From positions 1-14,533 of the forward strand of contig CANREK010000012.1 of assembly GCA_947629605.1 (NCBI GenBank): DNA of 14,533 nucleotides. The letters run 5' to 3'. Each line of letters opens with the position of its first letter. Positions within the stretch are counted from its first letter, which is position 1. The notes under the pieces are model-generated. The model was given only the letters and a program-made list of their open reading frames with translations. It did not search any database and was not told where the DNA came from. Origin of the DNA: an uncultured Clostridia bacterium. GTDB taxonomy: Bacteria; Bacillota; Clostridia; Christensenellales; Borkfalkiaceae. Below, one piece after another: positions 1 to 7,193 of this stretch. Position numbers and translations under genes: made by a program.

Positions 1-1140
1 CTCTTCCATCGTATGCCCGCCGAGGAAGCCGACGTCGGGAATGTTCTCACAGCCGTGGGGGATGGGGTACTGTTCCTTATACGCGCCCACGGAGAGGAAG
101 GTGACGACCTTGTCGTACGGGCCCTCGGTGTAGAGCTGGACCTGCGAGTGCTGGTCGGTGACGCCGAGCGCCTTGACGGGCGTCTGGCCGACGTTGCACT
201 TCTCGCCCGAGAGCGTCACGTTCTTGCCGAGGGACTCCGCCCAGAGCTGTGCATACCAATCGGAGACGTATTTCAGGTTGTCGGAATAGGGCATGAGAAC
301 GCCGATATTCTTGCCGTTCTGCATGGCAATAAATTGCAGTAACGCGCACATAAGTGCGGGATTTTTGGTGAGATCGGGGGAAGCGCAGAGCTTATCCATG
401 TAGGCCGCGCCTTTGAGGAGCAGCTTGATATCGATGCCGAGCACGGCCGCGGGAAGCAGGCCGACGGGGGTGAGCTCGGAGAATCTTCCGCCCACGCCGT
501 CGCCGAGCACAAAGCTCTTGACGCCGCCGAGTTCCTTGGAGATCTTGACGAGATTGCCCCGCTTTTCATCGGTCGTGAACACGAGATGTTCCTTGACATC
601 CTCGCCCGCCTGTTTCAAAAGATCTGCAACGATGAGGTACTGCGTCATGGTCTCGCTCGTGGCGCCCGACTTGGAGATGACGTTGAAGCAGGTCTTTTTG
701 ATGTCGATGACATCCAAAAGTTCCTTCATGCGGACGGGGTCGACATTGTCCTCCACATAGAACTTGGGTCCGCGGCGCTTGGACCTCGGAAGGTCGTTAT
801 AGTGCAGATGGCAGAGGGCGTTAAAGGCCATGATGGGGCCGAGCGCCGAGCCGCCGATGCCCAAAACGACGAAATATTCGAATTTTTTGCGGATGTTTTT
901 GGCCGTTTCGAGGATGTCCTCGACGATCTCCGTCTGGTTGTAGGGGAGTTCCGTCCAGCCCATAAAGAGCTCATCCTTGCCGCGGTTTTCCTTGACATAG
1001 GCGTGCGCCGCCCTTGCGAGCTTTTTATTTTGCTCGATCGTCTTGGCGGAAATGCCCTTTTCGCCGAGATATTTGTCGGTCATGTTGGTGTAATCCAAGC
1101 GGATCCGCCATGCCTTGCGCTGAGTGTCCGAAAGTTTCAT
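1..1140 (-). CDS. pgi: Glucose-6-phosphate isomerase, 3' end beyond the window
   Basis: Interconverts glucose 6-phosphate and fructose 6-phosphate in the cytoplasm (glycolysis/gluconeogenesis). Read from an ATG at 1140-1138, the frame stays open to base 1 and gives 380 residues. Bacillota enzymes of this type are about 450 residues, so roughly the last 70 are missing. Landmarks in order are GIGGSALGP near residues 94-102, the sugar-phosphate-binding SKSGATSE near 156-163, the isomerase signature GGRFSELTPVG near 217-227, and TDQHSQVQ near 328-335. The start is supported by GGAGG at 1155-1151, 10 nt upstream. The gene is transcribed away from the polysaccharide operon and is most likely housekeeping, although fructose 6-phosphate feeds sugar-nucleotide pools. 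The family call is secure; only the C terminus is unseen. Confidence 0.96.
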   Translation of the reverse strand, partial: MKLSDTQRKAWRIRLDYTNMTDKYLGEKGISAKTIEQNKKLARAAHAYVKENRGKDELFMGWTELPYNQTEIVEDILETAKNIRKKFEYFVVLGIGGSALGPIMAFNALCHLHYNDLPRSKRRGPKFYVEDNVDPVRMKELLDVIDIKKTCFNVISKSGATSETMTQYLIVADLLKQAGEDVKEHLVFTTDEKRGNLVKISKELGGVKSFVLGDGVGGRFSELTPVGLLPAAVLGIDIKLLLKGAAYMDKLCASPDLTKNPALMCALLQFIAMQNGKNIGVLMPYSDNLKYVSDWYAQLWAESLGKNVTLSGEKCNVGQTPVKALGVTDQHSQVQLYTEGPYDKVVTFLSVGAYKEQYPIPHGCENIPDVGFLGGHTMEE

Positions 1141-1166
1141 AGTCAATTATCCTCCATTTGAGCAAC

Positions 1167-1195
1167 ATTGTAACACAATCTTCGGCGTCGTGCAA
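1167..1195 (-). promoter_or_regulatory. Candidate pgi promoter (SigA-type)
   Basis: On the minus strand, a -35-like TTGCAC (1195-1190) and a -10-like TACAAT (1172-1167) are separated by 17 bp. The -10 matches the TATAAT consensus at 5 of 6 positions; the -35 is weak, at 3 of 6. Transcription would begin near 1160, giving a leader of about 20 nt that carries the GGAGG at 1155-1151. Placement and spacing are good, but this is read by eye only. Confidence 0.5.
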
Positions 1196-1205
1196 GCGGG
1201 GAAGA

Positions 1206-1223
1206 GAATTTTTATGGAAATTC
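1206..1223. repeat. Short inverted repeat between the divergent promoters
   Basis: GAATTT (1206-1211) and AAATTC (1218-1223) form perfect 6-bp arms around a 6-nt spacer. The right arm also lies inside the short palindrome GGAAATTCC (1216-1224). It sits between the two divergent promoters, where an operator would be expected. It is AT-rich and short enough to be chance, and no known regulator motif is recognised. Confidence 0.25.
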
Positions 1224-1289
1224 CGTCAAAAATCAAGGAGAACGGCAAGCGTTTGCGGGTTGTCATGCCATAAGATTACAAAAAATCAT

Positions 1290-1318
1290 TTGACTTTACA
1301 AAGTGCATGCTGTATAAT
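1290..1318 (+). promoter_or_regulatory. Strong SigA-type promoter of the polysaccharide operon
   Basis: TTGACT (1290-1295) and a perfect TATAAT (1313-1318) are spaced by exactly 17 bp. This is 11 of 12 consensus positions at the ideal distance. The predicted transcription start is near 1325, giving a leader of about 47 nt before the first gene at 1372. No other convincing promoter was noticed before any of the 12 genes, so this one probably drives the whole unit. Confidence 0.85.
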
Positions 1319-1338
1319 GTTGGAAATAAATCCTGACC

Positions 1339-1355
1339 CGCTCCTGAAAGGAGCG
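1339..1355 (+). promoter_or_regulatory. Leader hairpin containing a Shine-Dalgarno-like AGGAG
   Basis: CGCTCCT (1339-1345) pairs perfectly with AGGAGCG (1349-1355) around a GAA loop in the 5' leader of the operon. The descending arm contains AGGAG (1349-1353), so a folded leader would hide it. That AGGAG lies 18 nt from the ATG at 1372, too far for normal use. It lies 8 nt from an out-of-frame GTG at 1362. The working ribosome site for the first gene is more likely GGTGA at 1361-1365, 6 nt before the ATG. The hairpin could be an mRNA-stabilising element or affect translation; function is inferred. Confidence 0.45.
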
Positions 1356-1371
1356 ACCGCGGTGAACACAA

Positions 1372-2052
1372 ATGAGCGACAGTCCGAACAAAAAAGAGAA
1401 GATCAAACCCCCTCGCAAGAAGCGCGGGTTCCGTTGGTTTTGCTACCGCTTTACCAAGCGGACCTTCGACATCTTTTCCTCGGGGCTTTTCCTCATCATC
1501 TTCTCGTGGCTGTATCTTATTCTCGCCCTCGTGGTGAAGTTGAGCGATCTCGGGCCCGTGTTTTACCGCCATGAGAGGGTGGGGAAAAACGGCAAGACGA
1601 TCTACATCCCGAAGTTTCGCAGCATGCGGAAGAATGCCGATCGGCTGGAAGATATGCTCACCCCCGAACAGCTCGAACAGTATCGGCGGGAATACAAGAT
1701 CGATAACGACCCTCGCATCACCAAGGTCGGGAAGTTTCTCCGCAAGACAAGCCTCGACGAACTTCCCAATATCTGGGCGATCTTCACGGGGAAGATCTCC
1801 GTGTTCGGCCCCCGCCCCCTGATGCGCGAGGAGCTGGAAAGCAAGTACGGCGAAGATGCCGAAAAGCTCGTTTCCATCCGCCCCGGGATGATCGGGATGT
1901 GGGCGGCAAACGGAAGAAGCAACTGCACCTATGAGAGCGGAGAGCGGCAGCGGTTGGAACTGTACTATGTGGACCACTGCTCCCTCGGGCTCGACATCAA
2001 GATCTTCTTTAAGACGATCATCGGCGTTCTGAAACGAGACGGCGCAAAATAA
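1372..2052 (+). CDS. Undecaprenyl-phosphate sugar-1-phosphate transferase (short, monotopic type)
   Basis: Starts glycan assembly by moving a sugar 1-phosphate from a UDP-sugar to undecaprenyl phosphate at the inner membrane face. The 226 residues contain only the catalytic bacterial sugar-transferase domain, like PglC or EpsL, without the four N-terminal membrane helices of WbaP/WcaJ. A basic N terminus (residues 6-30, ending KR at 29-30 before TFD) precedes a single hydrophobic, probably re-entrant helix at about 37-58. Then come GPVFYRHERVGKNGK (61-75), PKFRSM (80-85), DPRITKVGKFLRKTSLDELPN with the catalytic Asp129-Glu130 pair, SVFGPRPL (143-150) and RPGMIGMWAANGRSN (170-184). An in-frame TGA at 1363-1365 rules out a longer start. 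It is first in the operon, and its stop is 1 nt before the next ATG. The sugar substrate cannot be read from sequence. Confidence 0.93.
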   Translation: MSDSPNKKEKIKPPRKKRGFRWFCYRFTKRTFDIFSSGLFLIIFSWLYLILALVVKLSDLGPVFYRHERVGKNGKTIYIPKFRSMRKNADRLEDMLTPEQLEQYRREYKIDNDPRITKVGKFLRKTSLDELPNIWAIFTGKISVFGPRPLMREELESKYGEDAEKLVSIRPGMIGMWAANGRSNCTYESGERQRLELYYVDHCSLGLDIKIFFKTIIGVLKRDGAK

Positions 2053-2053
2053 A

Positions 2054-3178
2054 ATGAAGATTTTACACTTACCGAACTACTATTCCCCCCATATCGGCGG
2101 GATCGAGCAGACGGCGCGGGACTGCGTCAAGGCCCTGAAAGGCGAACACGAACAGCGCGTGCTCTGCTTCAACCACCAAAAGGGAAACACGACAGACGAA
2201 GTCGACGGCGTGTCCGTGACAAGAGCGGGCTGTTTTGCAAAGGTTGCTTCACAGTCCCTCTCTTTCTCTTACAAAAAATTGCTGAAAAGAGAGTTCAAGG
2301 AGTTTGAACCCGACGTCGTCATCTTCCACTATCCCAATCCATTTGCCGCGCACTATCTGTTGAAGTTCCTCAAAAAGCGCCCCGATTGCAAACTTGTCCT
2401 CTATTGGCATCTCGACATCACCAAGCAGAAGATCCTCGGGAAGCTCTTCAAGGGCCAAAACAGGCGCCTCTGCGCACGTGCGGAAAAGATCGTTGCAACG
2501 AGCCCCAATTACATCGAGGGCTCTCCCTATCTCTCCGCCTATAAGGACAAGTGTGTTACGATTCCGAGTTGCGTCGCCGAGGAGAGGGTGGAGTGCGATG
2601 AAGAAGTCAAGGCCCGCGCCGCGGAACTCAAAGAGATCTTTCACGGCCGCACGCTCCTGTTTGCGCTCGGCAGACATGTGCCGTATAAGGGCATGGAATA
2701 CCTCATCCGCGCGAGCAAGTATCTTCCCGACGGCTATGCCGTCTGTATCGGCGGGGAGGGCCCCTTGACCGATTCCCTCAAAGCGCTCGCCGAGGAGGAC
2801 CCCAAGATCACCTTCCTCGGGAAGATGGACGAGGAGGAGAGAAAGGCTTACCTTCTCGCTTGCGATATCTTCTGTTTCCCCTCCGTCACCAAGAACGAGG
2901 CGTTCGGCATCGCCCTTGCCGAGGCGATGATGATGGGGAAACCCTCCGTCACGTTCACGATCGAGGGCTCGGGCGTCAACTTTGTGTCTCTCAAAGGGGA
3001 GACGGGCGAGGAGGCTGAAAACGGCAACGCCGAGGCATTTGCAGAGGCCATCGAGAAGATCGCCTCCGACAGGGGACTTTCCGAGCGCTACGCCGAGGCC
3101 GCCAGATCCCGCGCCGAGGCCCTTTTCTCGGAGGAGGCGTACGCCGAGCAACTCTGTAATTTGGTGAATTTGCTTTGA
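2054..3178 (+). CDS. GT4-family glycosyltransferase
   Basis: A retaining GT-B transferase of 374 residues, expected to add one sugar to the lipid-linked intermediate in the cytoplasm. The N terminus (LPNYYSPHIGGIEQ, residues 6-19) is the acceptor-side loop typical of GT4. The donor half has LGRHVPYKGMEYL (205-217), IGGEGPLTDSL (232-242) and the E-x7-E motif as Glu282 and Glu290 in NEAFGIALAE. This subgroup resembles mannosyl/rhamnosyl transferases, so a GDP-mannose-like donor, including GDP-heptose, is conceivable; that is inference. The ATG is 1 nt after the previous stop with only a weak ribosome site, so translation is probably coupled. Sampled GC is high (38 of 60 at 2761-2820), unlike the heptose genes that follow. 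Confidence 0.92.
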   Translation: MKILHLPNYYSPHIGGIEQTARDCVKALKGEHEQRVLCFNHQKGNTTDEVDGVSVTRAGCFAKVASQSLSFSYKKLLKREFKEFEPDVVIFHYPNPFAAHYLLKFLKKRPDCKLVLYWHLDITKQKILGKLFKGQNRRLCARAEKIVATSPNYIEGSPYLSAYKDKCVTIPSCVAEERVECDEEVKARAAELKEIFHGRTLLFALGRHVPYKGMEYLIRASKYLPDGYAVCIGGEGPLTDSLKALAEEDPKITFLGKMDEEERKAYLLACDIFCFPSVTKNEAFGIALAEAMMMGKPSVTFTIEGSGVNFVSLKGETGEEAENGNAEAFAEAIEKIASDRGLSERYAEAARSRAEALFSEEAYAEQLCNLVNLL

Positions 3179-3206
3179 CGACATAAACTGATAGAGAGGT
3201 CAACGA

Positions 3207-4232
3207 ATGATAATTACCAAAACCCCGTTCAGGATGAGTTTTTTCGGCGGTGGAACCGATTTGCCGTCATTCTTCAAAAAACATGGCGGAGCCGTCATTT
3301 CGACGACTTTCGATAAATATTGCTATGTAAACGTGCGGCATCTTCCTCCGTTTTTCAAATACACGACCGAGTTGTCCTATGCCACCATCGAGCGGGTGAG
3401 AAGCATCGAAAAGATCAAGCATCCCGCCGTTCGCAACGCCATGAAGATGCTCGACATGCACGAACTTCGCCTGTCGTATGAGGCAGATCTTCCTGCACGA
3501 ACGGGACTTGGGACAAGCAGTTCGTTTGCGGTAGGGATGTTGAATGCATTCCACGCCTTAAAAGGCAAGCCTGTCGACAAAAAGCAACTTGCCGATGAAG
3601 CGATTTATCTCGAACGCAACCTCTGCAACGAAGCGGGCGGGTGGCAGGATCAGGTCGCGGCCGCATTCGGCGGGATGAACCGCATCTCCTTTGATGAAAG
3701 CGGCTATACGGTGACGCCGATCCATATTTCCGATGACAAAAAAGATGCGCTCAACGGCAATTTAATGCTGTTCTTTACGGGTTTTACCAGATTTTCGGCG
3801 GAGATACAGGAGGCAAACGATATATCCCGAAAAAAACAGCATCGCATCAACGAATTCAAGGCGCTCCTTTCGCTCGTCGATGAGGCGCAGGACATTCTCG
3901 AAAACGAATCGCGCGATCTCGACGATTTCGGGAGGCTTCTCGATGAAACGTGGAAGCTGAAAAAAAAGACGGGCAGCAAAGTTAGCACGGGGACCATCGA
4001 TGAACTCTACGATGCCGGGCTCAAAGCCGGTGCGCTCGGCGGAAAACTTCTCGGCGCGGGCGGCGGCGGATTTTTGCTCTTCTATGTTCGCCCCGAACAG
4101 AGGGATGCGGTAAGGAAGGCACTCAAAAAATTGATGTACGTTCCCTTCCGTTTTGAAAACAGCGGCACGCAGCTTATCTACAATTCGCCCGAAGTTTTCA
4201 ACGAAAAAACCATGCGGGAAAAAACAGAATGA
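3207..4232 (+). CDS. hddA: D-glycero-alpha-D-manno-heptose 7-phosphate kinase (GHMP family)
   Basis: Phosphorylates C1 of D-glycero-D-manno-heptose 7-phosphate to the alpha-1,7-bisphosphate, the second step toward GDP-heptose. The 341 residues show the full GHMP kinase pattern: N-terminal TPFRMSFFGGGTDLP (6-20), the ATP-loop PARTGLGTSSSFAVG (96-110), NEAGGWQDQVAAAFGG (141-156) and the C-terminal glycine loop GGKLLGAGGGGFLLFY (278-293). AGAGG (3195-3199) lies 7 nt before the ATG and sets the start. The stop overlaps the next start by 4 nt (ATGA at 4229-4232). Related kinases phosphorylate fucose and other sugars, but immediate linkage to gmhA and hddC-gmhB makes heptose by far the best reading. 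Sampled GC (24 of 60 at 3721-3780) is lower than in the preceding gene. Confidence 0.92.
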   Translation: MIITKTPFRMSFFGGGTDLPSFFKKHGGAVISTTFDKYCYVNVRHLPPFFKYTTELSYATIERVRSIEKIKHPAVRNAMKMLDMHELRLSYEADLPARTGLGTSSSFAVGMLNAFHALKGKPVDKKQLADEAIYLERNLCNEAGGWQDQVAAAFGGMNRISFDESGYTVTPIHISDDKKDALNGNLMLFFTGFTRFSAEIQEANDISRKKQHRINEFKALLSLVDEAQDILENESRDLDDFGRLLDETWKLKKKTGSKVSTGTIDELYDAGLKAGALGGKLLGAGGGGFLLFYVRPEQRDAVRKALKKLMYVPFRFENSGTQLIYNSPEVFNEKTMREKTE

Positions 4233-5491
4233 TCGCAGTCATTATGGCAGGGGGAAGGGGGACGAGGATCGCATCCGTCAATTCGGAAGTCCCGAAGCCC
4301 ATGATCCCTCTTGCGGGGAAACCCGTTCTTGAATATCAGGTGGACGCCTTGCGCCGCCAAGAGATCAAAGAATTTATCTTTGTGATCGGATATCTTGGCG
4401 ATGTCATCAAAGATCATTTCGGAAACGGTGCAAAATTCGGCGTTCATATCGATTACATCGTTGAGGAAAGCCCTCTTGGTACTGCCGGTGCGCTCTATTA
4501 TCTGCGTGAAAAAATCAAAGATGATTTTTTGCTCTTGTGCGGGGATCTCCTCTTTGATGTCGATATCGGGAGATTTTTTGCGGCACACAGATCGTATGGC
4601 GGGATCGCGACCTTGCTGACGCATCCCAATTCCCATCCGTATGACAGCAGTGTCATCGTCGCCGAGAAAGGGGGGAAGATCGTCGGTTGGCTCAACAAGG
4701 AGGATGAGCGGCTCTGGTATAAAAATCGCGTCAACGCGGGGCTGCATATGTTCTCCCCGCGCATCTTTGATTTTATCACAGCGCCCGTCAAAACGGACCT
4801 TGACCGCGACGTTTTGAAACCGCTCATCGGGAGCGGACAGCTCTTTGCCTACGATTCTCCCGAATATGTCAAAGACATGGGAACGCCCGACCGGTATTAC
4901 TCCATTCTCTCGGATTTGAAAAATGGGCGGGTCTCCGATAAGAATTTGAGGCGCAGACAGAGAGCGATCTTTCTCGACCGTGACGGAACGATCAATCAAT
5001 ATGTCGGTTTTCTGCGCCACATCGATGACTTTGAATTGGCCGATGGAGCTGCGGAAGCGATACGGTACATCAACGAAAGCAATTATTTGGCGATCGTTGC
5101 GACCAATCAGCCCGTGATCGCCCGCGGAGAAGTGACGGAAGAGGAATTGGATGAGATCCATTGCAAAATGGAGACGCTGCTCGGAAGAGAAGGGGCATAT
5201 CTCGACGCCGTGTATGTCTGCCCGCATCATCCCGACAAGGGCTTTGCGGGAGAGCGGCCGGAATATAAGATCGAGTGCGCCTGCCGCAAACCGAGGCCGG
5301 GAATGCTGTACCGGGCGGCGGAAAAGTTCAATATCGATCTCAGTCAAAGCTGGATGATCGGGGACGGAGAGCACGATCTTCTCTGCGGCATCAACGCAGG
5401 CTGCAAGACCGCATTGATCGGAGAAGATCCCCGCGCGGATCTTTGCGGAAAGGATCTTCTCGACTGTGTCCGTCGGATTTTACAGAGGTAA
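4229..5491 (+). CDS. hddC-gmhB: Fused heptose-1-phosphate guanylyltransferase / heptose-1,7-bisphosphate 7-phosphatase
   Basis: Two enzymes in one 420-residue chain. Residues 1-230 are a nucleotidyltransferase with AGGRGTR (7-13), VPKPMIPLAGKP (21-32), metal-site GD at 105-106 and DMGTPDRY (216-223). It matches HddC, which makes GDP-D-glycero-alpha-D-manno-heptose. Residues 246-420 are a HAD-IIIA phosphatase of GmhB type: DRDGT (250-254, nucleophile Asp250), TNQ (292-294), ARGEVT (298-303), zinc ligands Cys331, His333, Cys350 and Cys352, CRKP (352-355) and GDGEHD (378-383). The linker (about 231-245) is basic. Phosphatase acts before guanylyltransferase, so the fusion joins consecutive steps in reverse order along the chain. 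It overlaps hddA by 4 nt and ends 4 nt before gmhA. GTP rather than ATP use is inferred from pathway type. Confidence 0.92.
   Translation: MIAVIMAGGRGTRIASVNSEVPKPMIPLAGKPVLEYQVDALRRQEIKEFIFVIGYLGDVIKDHFGNGAKFGVHIDYIVEESPLGTAGALYYLREKIKDDFLLLCGDLLFDVDIGRFFAAHRSYGGIATLLTHPNSHPYDSSVIVAEKGGKIVGWLNKEDERLWYKNRVNAGLHMFSPRIFDFITAPVKTDLDRDVLKPLIGSGQLFAYDSPEYVKDMGTPDRYYSILSDLKNGRVSDKNLRRRQRAIFLDRDGTINQYVGFLRHIDDFELADGAAEAIRYINESNYLAIVATNQPVIARGEVTEEELDEIHCKMETLLGREGAYLDAVYVCPHHPDKGFAGERPEYKIECACRKPRPGMLYRAAEKFNIDLSQSWMIGDGEHDLLCGINAGCKTALIGEDPRADLCGKDLLDCVRRILQR
5484..5488 (+). promoter_or_regulatory. Ribosome binding site that sets the gmhA start
   Basis: AGAGG lies 7 nt before the ATG at 5496 and overlaps the last codons and stop of the upstream fusion gene. 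No comparable site precedes the in-frame ATG at 5466, which would also add ten residues unlike the family N terminus. Confidence 0.7.
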
Positions 5492-5495
5492 CGCT

Positions 5496-6131
5496 ATGAA
5501 ACAAACGGATCTTTTGATTGAAAGGTACCCCGTGCTCGCCGCATGCAAAGATGAGATCGAGGAGACTTACCGCATCATCGGAACATGCTTTGCGGACGGC
5601 AACAAGTTGCTTGTCGCGGGAAACGGCGGGAGTTGCTCGGATGCCGAACACATTGCGGGCGAGCTCATGAAAGGATTCAAGATGTCCCGCACATGTCCGT
5701 CGCAGTTTGCGGAACGGTTGACGGCGGCGGATGCTGTTAGGGGGCTGCAGCTTGCGGAGCATCTGCAAGGCGGACTTCCCACGATCGCTCTCTCCAATCA
5801 TCAAAGCCTCAATACGGCCTACATCAACGATGTCGCGGACGGCGGCCTCTTGATGTATGCCCAACAGGTATATGCTTACGGCAAGGCGGGTGATGTGTTT
5901 TTGGGAATATCCACTTCGGGCAACTCCAAAAACGTGATGTATGCGGCGGTCGTTGCCCGCGCCAAGGGCATGAAGGTGATCGGTCTTACGGGGGCCATGG
6001 GCGGAGAACTTGCGGCGTTTGCCGATGTTGCGATCAAAGCACCCGAGACGGAGACATATAAAATACAGGAATTGCACTTGCCTATCTATCATTGTCTGTG
6101 TTTAATGCTAGAAGAAAGATTTTTCGGATAA
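5496..6131 (+). CDS. gmhA: Sedoheptulose 7-phosphate isomerase (SIS domain)
   Basis: Converts sedoheptulose 7-phosphate to D-glycero-D-manno-heptose 7-phosphate, the entry step of the heptose pathway. With the ATG at 5496 it has 211 residues; an in-frame ATG at 5466 would overlap the fusion gene and lacks a ribosome site. SIS-domain landmarks are AGNGGSCSDAEHIAGEL (41-57), which includes the catalytic-type Glu56, the sugar-phosphate loop STSGNS (139-144), and QELH (191-194), where His194 matches the catalytic histidine of known enzymes. It is somewhat longer than the E. coli protein, mainly through residues 66-115 between the first two motifs; this longer form is familiar among SIS-domain GmhA homologues. 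It stands 4 nt after hddC-gmhB and completes the pathway. Confidence 0.93.
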   Translation: MKQTDLLIERYPVLAACKDEIEETYRIIGTCFADGNKLLVAGNGGSCSDAEHIAGELMKGFKMSRTCPSQFAERLTAADAVRGLQLAEHLQGGLPTIALSNHQSLNTAYINDVADGGLLMYAQQVYAYGKAGDVFLGISTSGNSKNVMYAAVVARAKGMKVIGLTGAMGGELAAFADVAIKAPETETYKIQELHLPIYHCLCLMLEERFFG

Positions 6132-6143
6132 GGAAACACAACA

Positions 6144-7193
6144 ATGAAAGTGGTTATCAACGGGGGAATTGAAACTATGAAGATCGCGATCGATTGCAGA
6201 TATATCGGCATGTCGGGGATCGGCAGAGCATGCGAAGGGATCCTCGATGCATTGGATTTTACTGCGAATTCCTTTTATCTCATCGGGAAAAGGGAAAAAT
6301 TGCAAAAATACCCCGCGGAGATCATCGAGGATGACACAAGTCCGTTTTCCTTCGGCGGATTGAGATCGTTTCCCAAGCATTTGAACAAGACATGCGACGC
6401 CCTCTTGATCCCCAATTTTTTGATCCCATTCGGCGTAAAAATTCCCGTGCTTACGATCATGCACGACCTCATCTTTCTCGACTTGAAGGAAACGACGCGC
6501 GGGTGGAAAGACAGACTCATCAAAAAAATTTTGTTGAAGCGTTGCATGAAGAAATCGAGCGCCGTTTCCTGTGTTTCCCGCTTTACGCTTGAACGTTGCC
6601 GGCATTACTATGGGAAACTTGCAGAGAAATGCTTTGTAAACTACAATGGTATCTCCAAAAGTGTATTGTCCTATGCAAATACCCATGAACGGGCGGAAAA
6701 GGCCGACCAGATCGTCTATGTCGGCAACGTCAAACCGCACAAAGGATTAAAAACTCTGCTCGATGCCTTTCCCGAGGTCGGCGGGGAGACGACCTTGAAG
6801 ATCATCGGCGAAAAGGACGGTTTTCTGACGGGTCTGCAACTCGACGAAAGCGCATACAAAAACGTTGTCTTTACGGGGAAATTGAGCGATGAGGCGCTGT
6901 TTTTCGAGATAGCACGCTCAAAATATCTTGTTCTTCCCTCGAAATATGAGGGGTTCGGCCTTCCGCCGCTCGAAGCGCTTGTCCTCGGCACGCAGCCGAT
7001 CGTGTCGGATATTCCCGTCTTTCACGAAGTCTATGAGGGTCTGCCCGTGAAATTTTTCGGAAGCCGAGAAGAACTCGTCTCTCTTTTGCAAGAGCCGCCG
7101 CAGACGGTCGGCTGCACGCAGGATATCATGGAGAGGTACAGCTTCCGCAGACAGGCAAACACTTTGATCGAAAAAATGGAGACGATGTTATGA
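6144..7193 (+). CDS. GT4-family glycosyltransferase (MtfB-like)
   Basis: GT-B transferase of 349 residues. MKIAIDCRYIG (12-22) followed by SGIGR (24-28) is the usual N terminus of this subgroup. Then HDL (107-109), VGNVKPHKGLKTL (193-205) and the E-x7-E motif as Glu269 and Glu277 in YEGFGLPPLEAL. Two in-frame starts are plausible. ATG 6144 has AAGGAA at 6130-6135, 8 nt away. ATG 6177 has GGGGGA at 6162-6167, 9 nt away, and agrees better with where homologues begin, giving 338 residues. I list the longer form because its ribosome site is better. The stop overlaps the next start by 4 nt (ATGA, 7190-7193). Lying directly after the heptose genes, it is a candidate user of GDP-heptose; no motif proves the donor. 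Confidence 0.91.
   Translation: MKVVINGGIETMKIAIDCRYIGMSGIGRACEGILDALDFTANSFYLIGKREKLQKYPAEIIEDDTSPFSFGGLRSFPKHLNKTCDALLIPNFLIPFGVKIPVLTIMHDLIFLDLKETTRGWKDRLIKKILLKRCMKKSSAVSCVSRFTLERCRHYYGKLAEKCFVNYNGISKSVLSYANTHERAEKADQIVYVGNVKPHKGLKTLLDAFPEVGGETTLKIIGEKDGFLTGLQLDESAYKNVVFTGKLSDEALFFEIARSKYLVLPSKYEGFGLPPLEALVLGTQPIVSDIPVFHEVYEGLPVKFFGSREELVSLLQEPPQTVGCTQDIMERYSFRRQANTLIEKMETML

Noticed and set aside
586..1161. 191-codon plus-strand open frame inside pgi
   Set aside because: Opposite strand of a well-conserved isomerase; a shadow frame.
1158..1574. Open frame of up to 138 codons across the leader and the start of the sugar transferase gene
   Set aside because: It is out of frame with the recognised transferase, shows no recognisable domain, and most of it is a shadow of that gene. 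Its GTG at 1362 is kept only as a possible decoy start.
2249..3184. 311-codon open frame on the minus strand opposite the first GT4 gene
   Set aside because: Antisense to a gene with clear GT4 motifs; no domain recognised in the reverse frame.
4178..5374. 398-codon open frame on the minus strand opposite hddC-gmhB
   Set aside because: Fully antisense to an enzyme with intact motifs in both domains. Its translation matches no family I know; long antisense frames are common in GC-rich coding DNA.
5466..5495. Upstream ATG extending gmhA by ten residues
   Set aside because: No ribosome site in front, overlap with the fusion gene, and the added residues do not resemble the family N terminus. The ATG at 5496 has AGAGG at good distance.
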